Positions 1-6,348 of a stretch of 6,348 nucleotides of DNA are shown here, one piece after another. This DNA comes from Candidatus Nomurabacteria bacterium (GTDB lineage Bacteria; Patescibacteriota; Minisyncoccia; Phycocordibacterales; UBA9973): NCBI GenBank assembly GCA_021413625.1, contig JAIOPY010000065.1, positions 1-6,348 of the forward strand, written 5' to 3'. The notes below the pieces were generated by a model that was given only the letters and a program-made list of their open reading frames with translations, searched no databases and was not told the origin of the DNA. Position numbers and translations under genes: made by a program. Position 1 is the first letter of the stretch. Each line of letters opens with the position of its first letter.

Positions 1-340
1 CAGTAGCAAATGCGTTAGGAGCGCTGTCTTCTATAACATAGACTTTTGGCATAGGTAGTCCTGCGGTAATAGATAAATTTTCAACCGTTGTATATAAATC
101 AAAATATTTTGCTCTTTCCGCTAATTTTGCGCCAGAGAGTTTGATAACCAATTTGTCTGAAAACCAATAAGAAGAAACATTCATAACAATACTAAAAATT
201 ACAAAGAAATATAAAATATTTGGATTATTGTAGTAATAGCTAAAAAACCAACCTAAAGCAATAACCACTACAAAAAACATGGTCATCAACAACCAAGTCT
301 TTGTAATATTTTGACTTTGATGAGTATAAAGAGTTGCCAT
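1..340 (-). CDS. htpX: HtpX, membrane-bound zinc metalloprotease (M48 family), N-terminal part only
   Basis: Translating the reverse strand from the ATG at 340-338 gives 113 codons that run off the left edge of the window. The visible protein starts MATLYTHQSQNITKTW, has two hydrophobic segments (about residues 15-37 and 41-60), and then a cytoplasmic stretch ending in GLPMPKVYVIEDSAPNAFAT (94-113), which is the hallmark block of HtpX just before the catalytic helix. The HExxH zinc motif would come a few dozen residues later and is outside the window, so activity cannot be judged. HtpX is known from E. coli as a membrane protease that cleaves damaged or jammed membrane proteins. The start lies 3 bases after the stop of the upstream gene, which suggests translational coupling; no Shine-Dalgarno is visible. 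The third gene upstream-to-downstream partner, LemA, is a common HtpX neighbour. Family call is firm; completeness is unknown. Confidence 0.93.
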   Translation of the reverse strand, partial: MATLYTHQSQNITKTWLLMTMFFVVVIALGWFFSYYYNNPNILYFFVIFSIVMNVSSYWFSDKLVIKLSGAKLAERAKYFDLYTTVENLSITAGLPMPKVYVIEDSAPNAFAT

Positions 341-343
341 AAA

Positions 344-1195
344 TTAGGAGGTAGGTTTTGTAGAAAGGTACCTATCAATTACGTATTTGATATAAGACCC
401 ACTACAACCTTTATTTTCTATTTTACTTTGGTTAAAATTATTTTCTGTAAACACAATACCAATTCCATAAGAATATATTTCCGCAACATATTTAGCTCCT
501 CCAGTTAAGCTAGGCGGCACAAAAGAAAAGGTGTTGGAAGTAGTATCTTGAGAAAAAATACTTACAACAGACACAGGGCATGAAATATATTTGCCAGATA
601 ATTTTTCTTTAGTATCTGGGTCTGTAACCAGAGTATCTGGACCATAAGATATTTTAAAATTGCATTTTTCACCATCCTTTATGATTTCAAATATGTCGGG
701 CAAGTGAGAGTGCTTAAAAACACCCCTAGAGTTATCACAAGTAGCTAAACTATTACTCAAACAATTCAAAACTTCATTATTCTCATAAGTAGAAGGAACT
801 TTTAAATCAGGCTTGGCTGTTGTTCCACAGTCCTTACTTTGGTAAGGCACATCCACAATAATATTTTGCGGTATTGTTTCCTCTGTGCTAACAATTTTTT
901 CTGTACCCATATATGAATTCCATAAATCTATTATAGGAGCACGGAAAAAATACCAAACAGTAAAGCAAATTACGCCAAGAATTAATAACGTTAAAATAGT
1001 TTTCCATAGCCATGAAAAGTTTCTTCTTTTTACAGGACCACCAACAAAACTCTGCACTACAGTCACTGCTTTGAAAGCATCACTACAATCAACGGGACTC
1101 CAACCGTTTACCAGTAAAGATTTTTCTATATCTTCGCGGACTCTGCCTTTTGCAAGCTCCCCTCGTATATATTCTTTAAGTTCTGGTGTAACCAT
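344..1195 (-). CDS. Single-pass membrane protein with N-terminal helical module and six-cysteine extracytoplasmic domain, function unknown
   Basis: This 283-residue protein is not one I can name. Residues 4-41 (PELKEYIRGELAKG, then NGWSPVDCSDAF) resemble a short helical module, with a conserved GW and a following D...AF, that I recall at the N-terminus of many Parcubacteria proteins. A basic KRR (56-58) precedes one strong membrane helix at about 63-84, giving a predicted cytoplasmic N-terminus and an outer domain of about 200 residues. That domain carries six cysteines (123, 145, 153, 178, 206, 264), enough for three disulfides, with a C145-x7-C153 pair and a later ISCPVSVV strand. No catalytic motif is evident. 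It sits 15 bases after lemA and ends 3 bases before htpX, so it is probably co-expressed with both and may act with them at the membrane; that role is inference. The ATG start is preferred because the helical module begins right at it. No Shine-Dalgarno is seen. Confidence 0.86.
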   Translation of the reverse strand: MVTPELKEYIRGELAKGRVREDIEKSLLVNGWSPVDCSDAFKAVTVVQSFVGGPVKRRNFSWLWKTILTLLILGVICFTVWYFFRAPIIDLWNSYMGTEKIVSTEETIPQNIIVDVPYQSKDCGTTAKPDLKVPSTYENNEVLNCLSNSLATCDNSRGVFKHSHLPDIFEIIKDGEKCNFKISYGPDTLVTDPDTKEKLSGKYISCPVSVVSIFSQDTTSNTFSFVPPSLTGGAKYVAEIYSYGIGIVFTENNFNQSKIENKGCSGSYIKYVIDRYLSTKPTS

Positions 1196-1210
1196 AAAAT
1201 TAATTAATTC

Positions 1211-1768
1211 TTAGAATTTTACTTCAACCGTCTTTTGAGCGGCATCATTATCAGCCAAATCAAAGAATTCAATTTGTTTAAAGCCGAAAGATTTTGCAAT
1301 AACATTCGCTGGGAAAGTTTCTACCTTGGTATTTAAATCACGCACATTGGTATTATAAAACCTGCGCGCAGCTTGAATTTTGTTTTCCGTATCAGAAAGT
1401 TCACGTTGAAGTTCTAAGAAGTTAGTATTTGCTTTCAAATCTGGGTAAGCTTCCGAAATCGCAAAAAGAGATTTTAGAGCTCCAGATAACATGTTTTCCG
1501 CTTGTGCGTGTTCCGCGGTTGGACCGCTTGCACCCATAGCCATGCTTCTAGCTTTTGTTACATTTTCAAAAGCAGAAGATTCGTGAGTAGCATAACCCTT
1601 AACAGTATTCACCAAATTTGGAATTAAATCATATCTTCGTTTTAGCTGAACTTCAATATCTGCCCAAGCCTCTTGCGCCCTATTTTTAAGAGATACAAAG
1701 CTGTTATATATATAAATTACCCACAAAACCAAAACTCCTGCGATAATAAATAAGTATTTCATGGGCAT
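1211..1768 (-). CDS. lemA: LemA family membrane protein
   Basis: This 185-residue protein has one N-terminal membrane helix (about residues 4-21) followed by a long helical domain with the classic LemA signatures: EAWADIEVQLKRRYDLIPNL (33-52), VKGYATHE (56-63), and LELQRELSDTENKIQAARRF (118-137), then YNTNVRDLN and FPANVIAKSFGF. Family length is about 180-200 residues, so the gene is complete. LemA proteins are helical-bundle proteins tethered to the membrane with the domain outside the cytoplasm; their biochemical function is not settled, but they are often encoded beside htpX. Here one unknown gene separates the two. The open frame extends to a TTG at 1780, but the ATGs at 1768 (MPMKYLF) and 1762 (MKYLF) fit the family better; I give 1768, and 1762 is equally possible. 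The 26-base gap after secF is the widest in the window. No Shine-Dalgarno is visible. Confidence 0.92.
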   Translation of the reverse strand: MPMKYLFIIAGVLVLWVIYIYNSFVSLKNRAQEAWADIEVQLKRRYDLIPNLVNTVKGYATHESSAFENVTKARSMAMGASGPTAEHAQAENMLSGALKSLFAISEAYPDLKANTNFLELQRELSDTENKIQAARRFYNTNVRDLNTKVETFPANVIAKSFGFKQIEFFDLADNDAAQKTVEVKF

Positions 1769-1794
1769 ATGATAGCACAAAAAAGAGTAAAATT

Positions 1795-2697
1795 CTACTT
1801 CTTATTCTGCCAATCTTCCACCAAAACAAGTAGTGGAGAAGCTAAAAATATAGAAGAGTAGGTTCCAAAAAACATACCTGTTGTTAACATTAGTGCAAAA
1901 TACTTAGTGGAAACTGGACCAAAGAAAAACAATGCCAAAAGAACCAAAATAACAGTAAAAGAGGTAGAGATGGAACGAACGAAAGATTGTTCCAAGCTTT
2001 GCCCAACTATCTCGTTAAAATTAACTTTTACATGAGTTGCATGGTTTTTCAAATTTTCTCTAATACGGTCAAAAATAACTATAGTATCAGAAACTGAAAG
2101 TCCTAATATTGTAAGAATTGCGACTACAAACAAAGTATCTACTTCTGCTCCATAAAAATGTGAGAGAATAACGAAAAGACCAATAGGAATAAGAATATCG
2201 TGTAAAAGAGTCACTATCGCTATTAAACCATAACGCCAAGATGAAACTGGTTTAGAAACTTTTCGGAATGCAAAAGCAATAAAACATATAATTGCGAGCG
2301 AGACTAATACAATCGCCACAACAGCTTTTCTGGTAAGCTCCCTACCAACAGAAGGACCAATGGAATTAAAATTGGTTTCAGTTAGTTTATTTTTACCATC
2401 CACAGAAAGAGTTTTCAAAAGCAAAACATGTTCTTCTTCAGTTAAATCGCGAGATTTAACCAAGTAACCCATTTCTCCCGTTGGTTGTAATAATACAGAA
2501 CCTAAATTTAATGTTTCCAAAGATTTTTGTAAATCTTCTTGTAAAGGACGTTCATTTTCATAAACCACTTCCGTCAATGCACCACCTTTAAAATCAATAC
2601 CTATTTTTAATCCAAAAATAAATAAGGACGCAATAGATAAAACAACTAAAGCTATTGATAAACTAAGGAATATTTTTTTGTATTTTATGATAAACAT
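1795..2697 (-). CDS. secF: Protein translocase subunit SecF
   Basis: SecF partners SecD in the inner membrane and uses the proton motive force to help complete Sec-dependent export. The 300-residue protein has the family layout: a first membrane helix (about 8-30), the GIDFKGG motif (33-39) opening the outer P1-like domain, the IGPSVGREL motif (113-121), and five further membrane helices between about 125 and 292. The signature LGLSVSDTIVIFDRIREN (198-215) is intact, with D204 in the membrane segment and D210, R211, R213 and E214 in the following cytoplasmic loop. A polar HD pair (166-167) lies in an earlier helix. Length is typical for a stand-alone SecF, so nothing appears missing. The ATG lies 4 bases after the secD stop, which implies co-transcription and probably coupled translation. 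No Shine-Dalgarno precedes it. Confidence 0.97.
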   Translation of the reverse strand: MFIIKYKKIFLSLSIALVVLSIASLFIFGLKIGIDFKGGALTEVVYENERPLQEDLQKSLETLNLGSVLLQPTGEMGYLVKSRDLTEEEHVLLLKTLSVDGKNKLTETNFNSIGPSVGRELTRKAVVAIVLVSLAIICFIAFAFRKVSKPVSSWRYGLIAIVTLLHDILIPIGLFVILSHFYGAEVDTLFVVAILTILGLSVSDTIVIFDRIRENLKNHATHVKVNFNEIVGQSLEQSFVRSISTSFTVILVLLALFFFGPVSTKYFALMLTTGMFFGTYSSIFLASPLLVLVEDWQNKK

Positions 2698-2701
2698 ATT
2701 T

Positions 2702-4057
2702 TTATTTACTCAATCCACTTGAAAACAAAAATCGCATTACCTTGCTATCTGATTTAAAGTGAACAACTGAAAGAAATATTTTACTGATAGTAATCGCAGA
2801 AAACATTGAAACCAGAACACCCATGCCTAAGGTTAGCGCAAAACCTTTAATTAAAGATGTTCCAAACCAGAAAAGGATAAGCGCAGTTATTATGTTTGAA
2901 GTATTAGAATCACGAATTGAAAACCAAGCACGAGAAAAACCTGCAGAGACAGCATCGGTGATAGCTCTACCAGCGCGCAACTCTTCTTTAATGCGTTCAA
3001 AAACAAGCACATTCGCATCCACGGCTATACCTATTGAAATGATAAAACCAGCAATACCAGCAGCGGTTAGAGTAACTGGGATAAGTTTAAATAAAGTAAG
3101 CATTATAACTATAAAAATACAAAGGGATATGGTGGCTACCAGCCCTGGCAAACGGTACCAAATAATCAAGAATAATGCCACCAATAAGAAGCCTGCGATG
3201 GTAGCCTTTACTCCTGCATCAACTGCATTGTCGCCTAAAATAGCGCCGATGGTTTGTTTAGAAAGTAAGCTTATAGGCACAGGCAAGGCTCCAGAATTTA
3301 AACGTCCAACTAATTGTTTTGCTTCAGTAGGAGTGAATCCACCTGAGATAATAGCTTGACCATTAGGTATTTCTTCTCTAACTACTGGAGTAGATATCGG
3401 ACTGCCATCTAAATAAATAGCAATAATTTTACCAATATTTTCTTTAGTTATCTGGGCAAAAAGTTGCGTGCCCTCTGTATCAAATTGCAAACTAACTCGT
3501 GGCTGACGAGTTGTAACATCAAACTCCACAGATGCTTTTTGTAAATATCTTCCAGTTAAAGGTGTAGAAACAAAGTCTAGACTAGCATCTAAAACTAAAG
3601 TGCCGTCTGCATTCACTTTTGCTTTTTGTTTTGCGTCTTTAGGAGCTTCAATTTTAAATTCTAAAAGCGGAGTTTGCCCAATCATACTGATAGCTTTGTC
3701 TAAGTCAGTAACACCTGGAAGGTCCACTATTAACTTTTCTTCTCCACCTGAAACAAAGCCACTGCCTTGCACCTGAACCACTGGTTCGGAAACTCCGAAA
3801 AGATTTACCCTACGTTCAATAACATCACGCAATGCATCCATGGAGTCGGAAACTGAATCCACTCCTGAAACATCTGCTTTATAAACCAAATGGCTACCAC
3901 CTGAGAGGTCTAACCCCAAGCGAAATGGATGATTTTTGAAAAATGATTTTTCGTTTGCAAAATTGCTATTCAACTGTGGTTCAGACTTAAAAACAAAGGT
4001 CGCGAAACCTGCTCCAAGTAAAAGTATGAAAATAGCTAAAATTACCCTCTTTACCAT
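2702..4057 (-). CDS. secD: Protein translocase subunit SecD
   Basis: SecD forms the SecDF complex that couples proton flow to late steps of protein export. From the ATG at 4057 it is 451 residues: a first membrane helix (about 4-22), the FRLGLDLSGGSHLVY motif (45-59), a large outer domain containing DLPGVTDLDKA and the NGQAIISGGFTPTEAKQLV segment, and then five membrane helices from about residue 283. The key motif GIAVDANVLVFERIKEEL (343-360) is complete, with D347 at the position of the functionally important membrane aspartate of E. coli SecD. The protein is shorter than E. coli SecD (about 615) but ordinary for compact SecDs. The frame is open to a TTG at 4099, which would overlap the PAP2 gene by 26 bases and add 14 residues without a membrane or family motif; the ATG start leaves a 16-base gap and a typical MVKRVILAIF beginning, so I use it. 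No Shine-Dalgarno is visible. Confidence 0.97.
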   Translation of the reverse strand: MVKRVILAIFILLLGAGFATFVFKSEPQLNSNFANEKSFFKNHPFRLGLDLSGGSHLVYKADVSGVDSVSDSMDALRDVIERRVNLFGVSEPVVQVQGSGFVSGGEEKLIVDLPGVTDLDKAISMIGQTPLLEFKIEAPKDAKQKAKVNADGTLVLDASLDFVSTPLTGRYLQKASVEFDVTTRQPRVSLQFDTEGTQLFAQITKENIGKIIAIYLDGSPISTPVVREEIPNGQAIISGGFTPTEAKQLVGRLNSGALPVPISLLSKQTIGAILGDNAVDAGVKATIAGFLLVALFLIIWYRLPGLVATISLCIFIVIMLTLFKLIPVTLTAAGIAGFIISIGIAVDANVLVFERIKEELRAGRAITDAVSAGFSRAWFSIRDSNTSNIITALILFWFGTSLIKGFALTLGMGVLVSMFSAITISKIFLSVVHFKSDSKVMRFLFSSGLSK

Positions 4058-4073
4058 AAAATATACAGCTATT

Positions 4074-4598
4074 CTATATGTTTTTAAAGAAATACGCAAT
4101 TAGCGCGCCTAAAACAATACCACCCAAAATATCTATAGGAAAATGCACTCCGGAAATGACTCGGGCAAGACTTATCAACAAAGCAAATAACATAAATATG
4201 TAACCAACTTTTTTATGATAGAAAAATATCGCCACTGCTAGGGCGGTAAAAAAAGTAGCATGGCCGGAAGGAAAGGCAAAGCCTGTTTCAGATAAAAGTG
4301 CTTGAACATTTGAAAATTCAACAAAAGGACGTGGTGTATGAATTATGAGTTTTAATAGTCTAGCAATCACCCAAGCAAAACCTGAAGTAATAAAAACTAA
4401 AATAATTTCTTTTTTCTTTTGTAAAAAATCCTGCCATGGATTTTCTGCCTTAAAGATTTCATGATGAAAAAGCAAAAAAAGCCCTGCAAGTATTATGACA
4501 ATGTAAGGGAAAATATCAGCAGTAAAAATAACTAGCCAATCAAAAATAGCGGATTTATGTGAAAAATTATATAAAAAGAAAAAAATTACGTCATTCAT
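4074..4598 (-). CDS. PAP2-family membrane phosphatase, possibly undecaprenyl-diphosphatase
   Basis: This 174-residue integral membrane protein carries the full PAP2 active site: motif C1 KLIIHTPRP (K83, R90, P91), motif C2 PSGH (110-113, with H113 the likely acid), and motif C3 R146-x5-H152-x3-D156, H152 being the expected phosphate-accepting histidine. C3 begins AR rather than the common SR, a mild deviation. About five to six membrane helices are predicted, with the catalytic motifs in the outer loops. Family members remove phosphate from lipid substrates; small bacterial ones of this type include BcrC/YbjG-like enzymes that regenerate undecaprenyl phosphate for cell-wall synthesis, but phosphatidylglycerophosphate or another lipid phosphate is also possible, so I give no symbol. 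It lies 15 bases after the transporter gene and 16 before secD. An extended -10 motif directly upstream may drive it. Confidence 0.93.
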   Translation of the reverse strand: MNDVIFFFLYNFSHKSAIFDWLVIFTADIFPYIVIILAGLFLLFHHEIFKAENPWQDFLQKKKEIILVFITSGFAWVIARLLKLIIHTPRPFVEFSNVQALLSETGFAFPSGHATFFTALAVAIFFYHKKVGYIFMLFALLISLARVISGVHFPIDILGGIVLGALIAYFFKNI

Positions 4599-4607
4599 TT
4601 AATTAGT

Positions 4608-4616
4608 ATTATATCA
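4608..4616 (-). promoter_or_regulatory. Candidate extended -10 promoter for the PAP2-secD-secF genes
   Basis: On the minus strand the bases read TGATATAAT, an exact extended -10 (TGnTATAAT); its TGA is also the stop codon of the transporter gene. The hexamer ends 9 bases before the PAP2 ATG at 4598, so transcription starting the usual 6-7 bases downstream of the hexamer would give a leader of only about two or three bases. The -35 position at 17-base spacing (TGGGGC) does not match consensus, which an extended -10 can tolerate. In AT-rich sequence such motifs can arise by chance, so this is a candidate only. Confidence 0.38.
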
Positions 4617-5462
4617 TTTCATTAAAAGTAGCCCCACTAAGGCAACAACACATCCAAATATTTTTCGGGGCAAATCTTCTCTTTCGTTTAAAAATATAGC
4701 CGCTGCTATAAAAATGATTACCACTTTAAATGTTGTTATAGAAGAAACTACGCTTAGATTTCCAACCAAGTAAAGCAAAATAATATAAGACAAGGCTTGC
4801 AAAAATCTTAAAACACCCGTAATAGCAATATCTTGCTTGGAGTACATGTGTCTACTGTTAGTAATCAAAGTTGCAACCCCTAAGAAGAAACACTGTGACC
4901 ACCAAGAAAGCATAACGCCTCCAGTGAACCCAGTTGTCTTTTGTAGTGCTCTTTCAGCTACAAGTAAGATACCCAAAAATACACCACTCAATAACATTAA
5001 TAAAAAATATTTATCAAATTTAAACCTTCCGATACGATGTTTTTTAGACACTATAACCAAAGCAAAAAGCAAAAGAACAGTTCCTAAAATTTGAATTATA
5101 GTTAATCCTTCATTTAAGAAAAAGGATGCCAAAACTATGGTTACTGGAGTATATATATTAACTACAATGTTCGTAACAGAAGCATCTATGTGTTTTTGAG
5201 CAACGTAATTACTTACAAAATAACAAGCCCCAAAAAATCCACAGGTTAAAGAAAGTAACGTTAGTTTTAATGTTCCACCTGAAAAATAAAGCTCACTAAA
5301 AAAAGGTAAAAACAAGCTTCCAGCCACTAGAAAAAGCATAACCTGAAAAGAAAACAATACTTGTCCTGAAGGCTCGGCGTCTTTTGTTACTGCTAGCCAC
5401 CTTCTCTGTAGAGGTGAAGCACTGGCGAAAATAAAATATACTATATAACTTAAAAGTATCAT
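4614..5462 (-). CDS. EamA/DMT-superfamily membrane transporter, substrate unknown
   Basis: The 282-residue protein is almost wholly hydrophobic, with about ten predicted membrane helices in two repeated halves, the layout of EamA (drug/metabolite transporter) proteins. The first half ends with SVTNIVVNIYTPVTIVLASF, then FLNEGL (115-120) and a final helix to about 138. The second half repeats this with LSVVSSITTFKVVIIFIAAA, IFLNERED (256-263) and a last helix to the C-terminus. The matching FLNE glutamates (E118 and E260) support the internal duplication. Family members export or import small metabolites such as amino acids, sugars or nucleotide-linked compounds; nothing here fixes the substrate. 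The ATG is 4 bases after the folD stop, suggesting coupling, with no Shine-Dalgarno. It is the only gene here seen to stop with TGA; an in-frame TAA follows five codons later. Confidence 0.88.
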   Translation of the reverse strand: MILLSYIVYFIFASASPLQRRWLAVTKDAEPSGQVLFSFQVMLFLVAGSLFLPFFSELYFSGGTLKLTLLSLTCGFFGACYFVSNYVAQKHIDASVTNIVVNIYTPVTIVLASFFLNEGLTIIQILGTVLLLFALVIVSKKHRIGRFKFDKYFLLMLLSGVFLGILLVAERALQKTTGFTGGVMLSWWSQCFFLGVATLITNSRHMYSKQDIAITGVLRFLQALSYIILLYLVGNLSVVSSITTFKVVIIFIAAAIFLNEREDLPRKIFGCVVALVGLLLMK

Positions 5463-5466
5463 GAAT

Positions 5467-6297
5467 TTATTTCAAATTTTTCGCAACTGTTAAAACATTT
5501 TTAAGTAGCATAGCGACAGTCATTGGACCCACACCTCCAGGCACAGGTGAAACAAAGCTAGCAACATCTTTCACACTTTCTAAATCCACATCTCCTACTA
5601 TGCCTCCATCTGATTCAGAAGTTCCAGCATCAATAATAACTACGCCTTCTTTTATCATTGTTCCAGTTATATATTTTCCTTTACCAATACCAGAAATTAT
5701 AATATCTGCTTTCTTTATCAACTCTTCTTTATTTTCTGTTTTACTATTAATAACTACAGGAGAAAGTCCTCTAAATTGCAGTAGCGCCGAAACGGGTTTA
5801 CCAACCAAATCTCCTTGACCTAAAACAACAATATTTTTTTTATTTAAGTCTAGGTTAAGTGAGTCTAAAATTGCCATACATGCTAGAGCTGTAGGAAAAC
5901 CTATTTCTATAGAACCATTGTAAAACTTCTCACTTGCAACACTCCCTAAACAATCAACATCAAGGCCTGAATCAATAGCGTCTAGTGCAGCGCGCTTATC
6001 TATGCTAGAAGGCAAAGGCAGCTGAATAATAATTCCACACATGTTTGGAATCTTATTTAAAATTTGTATTTCTTTAATTAAATCTGCAGTAGTTATACTG
6101 ACGGGGAAAGAAGCGTTATGGAATTTGATACCGATAGACTCTGCTGTTTTTGCCTTCATTCGGACATATTGAGCTGAAGAAGGGTCATCGCCTACTAAAA
6201 TATCACAAAACACTGGTTGAAAATTTAAAAGACCCACTTCTTGTTTGGTGTGGGCTAAAGATTCTTTACTTAGTTGTCTGCCATCAATAATTTGCAT
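5467..6297 (-). CDS. folD: FolD, bifunctional methylenetetrahydrofolate dehydrogenase / methenyltetrahydrofolate cyclohydrolase
   Basis: FolD interconverts 5,10-methylene-, 5,10-methenyl- and 10-formyl-tetrahydrofolate in the cytoplasm, supplying formyl groups for purines and initiator tRNA. The 276-residue length is near the family norm (280-300). The catalytic domain shows VGDDPSSAQYVRMK with Y44 and the catalytic K48, IQLPLP with Q92, and DVD at 113-115. The cofactor domain shows VVLGQGDLVGKPVSALL (157-173), INSKT (183-187), and the near-invariant C-terminal SPVPGGVGPMTVAMLLKN (250-267). Two changes are notable: the usual GRS of the NADP loop is GQG (160-162), and the usual PCTP is FPTA (134-137). 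The main catalytic residues are kept, so the enzyme should be active, but cofactor preference is uncertain. It starts at ATG 6297, 16 bases after a possible upstream gene, with no Shine-Dalgarno, and is followed 4 bases later by the transporter gene. Confidence 0.97.
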   Translation of the reverse strand: MQIIDGRQLSKESLAHTKQEVGLLNFQPVFCDILVGDDPSSAQYVRMKAKTAESIGIKFHNASFPVSITTADLIKEIQILNKIPNMCGIIIQLPLPSSIDKRAALDAIDSGLDVDCLGSVASEKFYNGSIEIGFPTALACMAILDSLNLDLNKKNIVVLGQGDLVGKPVSALLQFRGLSPVVINSKTENKEELIKKADIIISGIGKGKYITGTMIKEGVVIIDAGTSESDGGIVGDVDLESVKDVASFVSPVPGGVGPMTVAMLLKNVLTVAKNLK

Positions 6298-6313
6298 AAA
6301 ATTAAAAATTTAT

Positions 6314-6348
6314 CTATAAACCTAAAAATTCATTTTTCATATCATCAC
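6314..6348 (-). CDS. Possible C-terminal end of an unidentified upstream gene
   Basis: On the minus strand one frame is open from the right edge to a TAG at 6316-6314, reading DDMKNEFLGL; the other two frames are closed by TGA within a few codons of the edge. The spacing to folD (16 bases) matches the gaps between the other genes, so this is probably the end of the preceding gene. With ten residues the product cannot be identified. An alternative reading is a free-standing eight-residue peptide starting at the ATG at 6340, or no gene at all. Confidence 0.35.
   Translation of the reverse strand, partial: DDMKNEFLGL

Noticed and set aside
346..352. AGGAGGT on the plus strand, a perfect Shine-Dalgarno-like sequence
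   Set aside because: No plausible plus-strand start follows (the nearest TTG is followed at once by TAG). On the coding strand it is simply the final Thr-Ser codons and stop of the unknown membrane protein, reading ACCTCCT, which cannot serve as a ribosome binding site for htpX.
1206..1218. Perfect dyad AATTCT-T-AGAATT spanning the lemA stop codon
   Set aside because: The arms are separated by one base, too tight for an RNA hairpin, and no T-run follows; such palindromes are expected in AT-rich spacers.
1779..1799. Possible terminator between secF and lemA: a 5-bp stem (AGTAG/TTACT) with AATT loop followed by six T on the minus strand
   Set aside because: The stem is very short, almost all A-T with one G-T pair, and overlaps the secF stop. 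It is too weak to call a terminator, though it lies in the widest gap.
2823..3359. 178-codon open frame on the plus strand inside secD
   Set aside because: It lies wholly antisense to strongly conserved secD sequence, its translation has no recognisable domain, and the other plus-strand frames (near 311, 885, 4837 and 5600) are shadows of the same kind.
4058..4099. 14-residue N-terminal extension of SecD from a TTG codon, overlapping the PAP2 gene
   Set aside because: The start would be a rare codon, the added residues carry no SecD feature, and the internal ATG gives a normal N-terminal membrane helix and a regular 16-base gap.
4614..4616. TGA at the end of the transporter gene as a glycine codon (alternative genetic code)
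   Set aside because: No other gene here contains an in-frame TGA, and glycine is encoded by GGN throughout; reading through would add only five residues with no family match.

Overview
The window reads as ordinary, densely packed chromosomal sequence from a small-genome bacterium, most likely a member of the Candidate Phyla Radiation (Patescibacteria, Parcubacteria/Paceibacteria side). The grounds are: low GC (roughly 35% by eye); short, separate SecD and SecF proteins; a LemA/HtpX pair; and a hypothetical membrane protein whose N-terminus (PEL..YI..ELAKG....I...L..NGW...D...AF) resembles a short helical module that I recall as very common in Parcubacteria. Placement is by pattern recognition, not by a marker gene. 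TGA is used as a stop (end of the 4614-5462 gene) and never as an in-frame sense codon, so the Gracilibacteria/Absconditabacteria code (TGA = Gly) is not indicated.

Every gene lies on the minus strand, so transcription runs from high to low coordinates. In that order: the last codons of an unidentified gene entering from the right edge (6348-6314, tentative); folD (6297-5467); an EamA/DMT-type 10-TM transporter (5462-4614); a PAP2-family lipid phosphatase (4598-4074); secD (4057-2702); secF (2697-1795); lemA (1768-1211); a single-pass membrane protein with a six-cysteine outer domain (1195-344); and the first 113 codons of htpX (340 to the left edge). Gaps between genes are 3 to 26 bases and no convincing terminator separates them, so this looks like one long operon or a few overlapping transcription units. 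There is no intergenic stretch over 300 bases, and I see no RNA gene, mobile element, CRISPR array or long repeat.

Functionally the block is mostly envelope biology. PAP2 probably recycles a lipid carrier or phospholipid. SecD and SecF pull proteins through the Sec channel. LemA and HtpX form a widely seen membrane pair in which HtpX is a zinc protease for membrane-protein quality control. The unknown protein between lemA and htpX is the least explained gene here. FolD supplies one-carbon folates and appears to be only a positional neighbour.

Two cross-cutting points stand out. None of the eight start codons is preceded by a recognisable Shine-Dalgarno sequence. The PAP2 gene has an exact extended -10 promoter motif so close to its ATG that a leaderless transcript is plausible. 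Two genes, secD and lemA, have longer open frames starting at TTG; I prefer the internal ATG starts given here.
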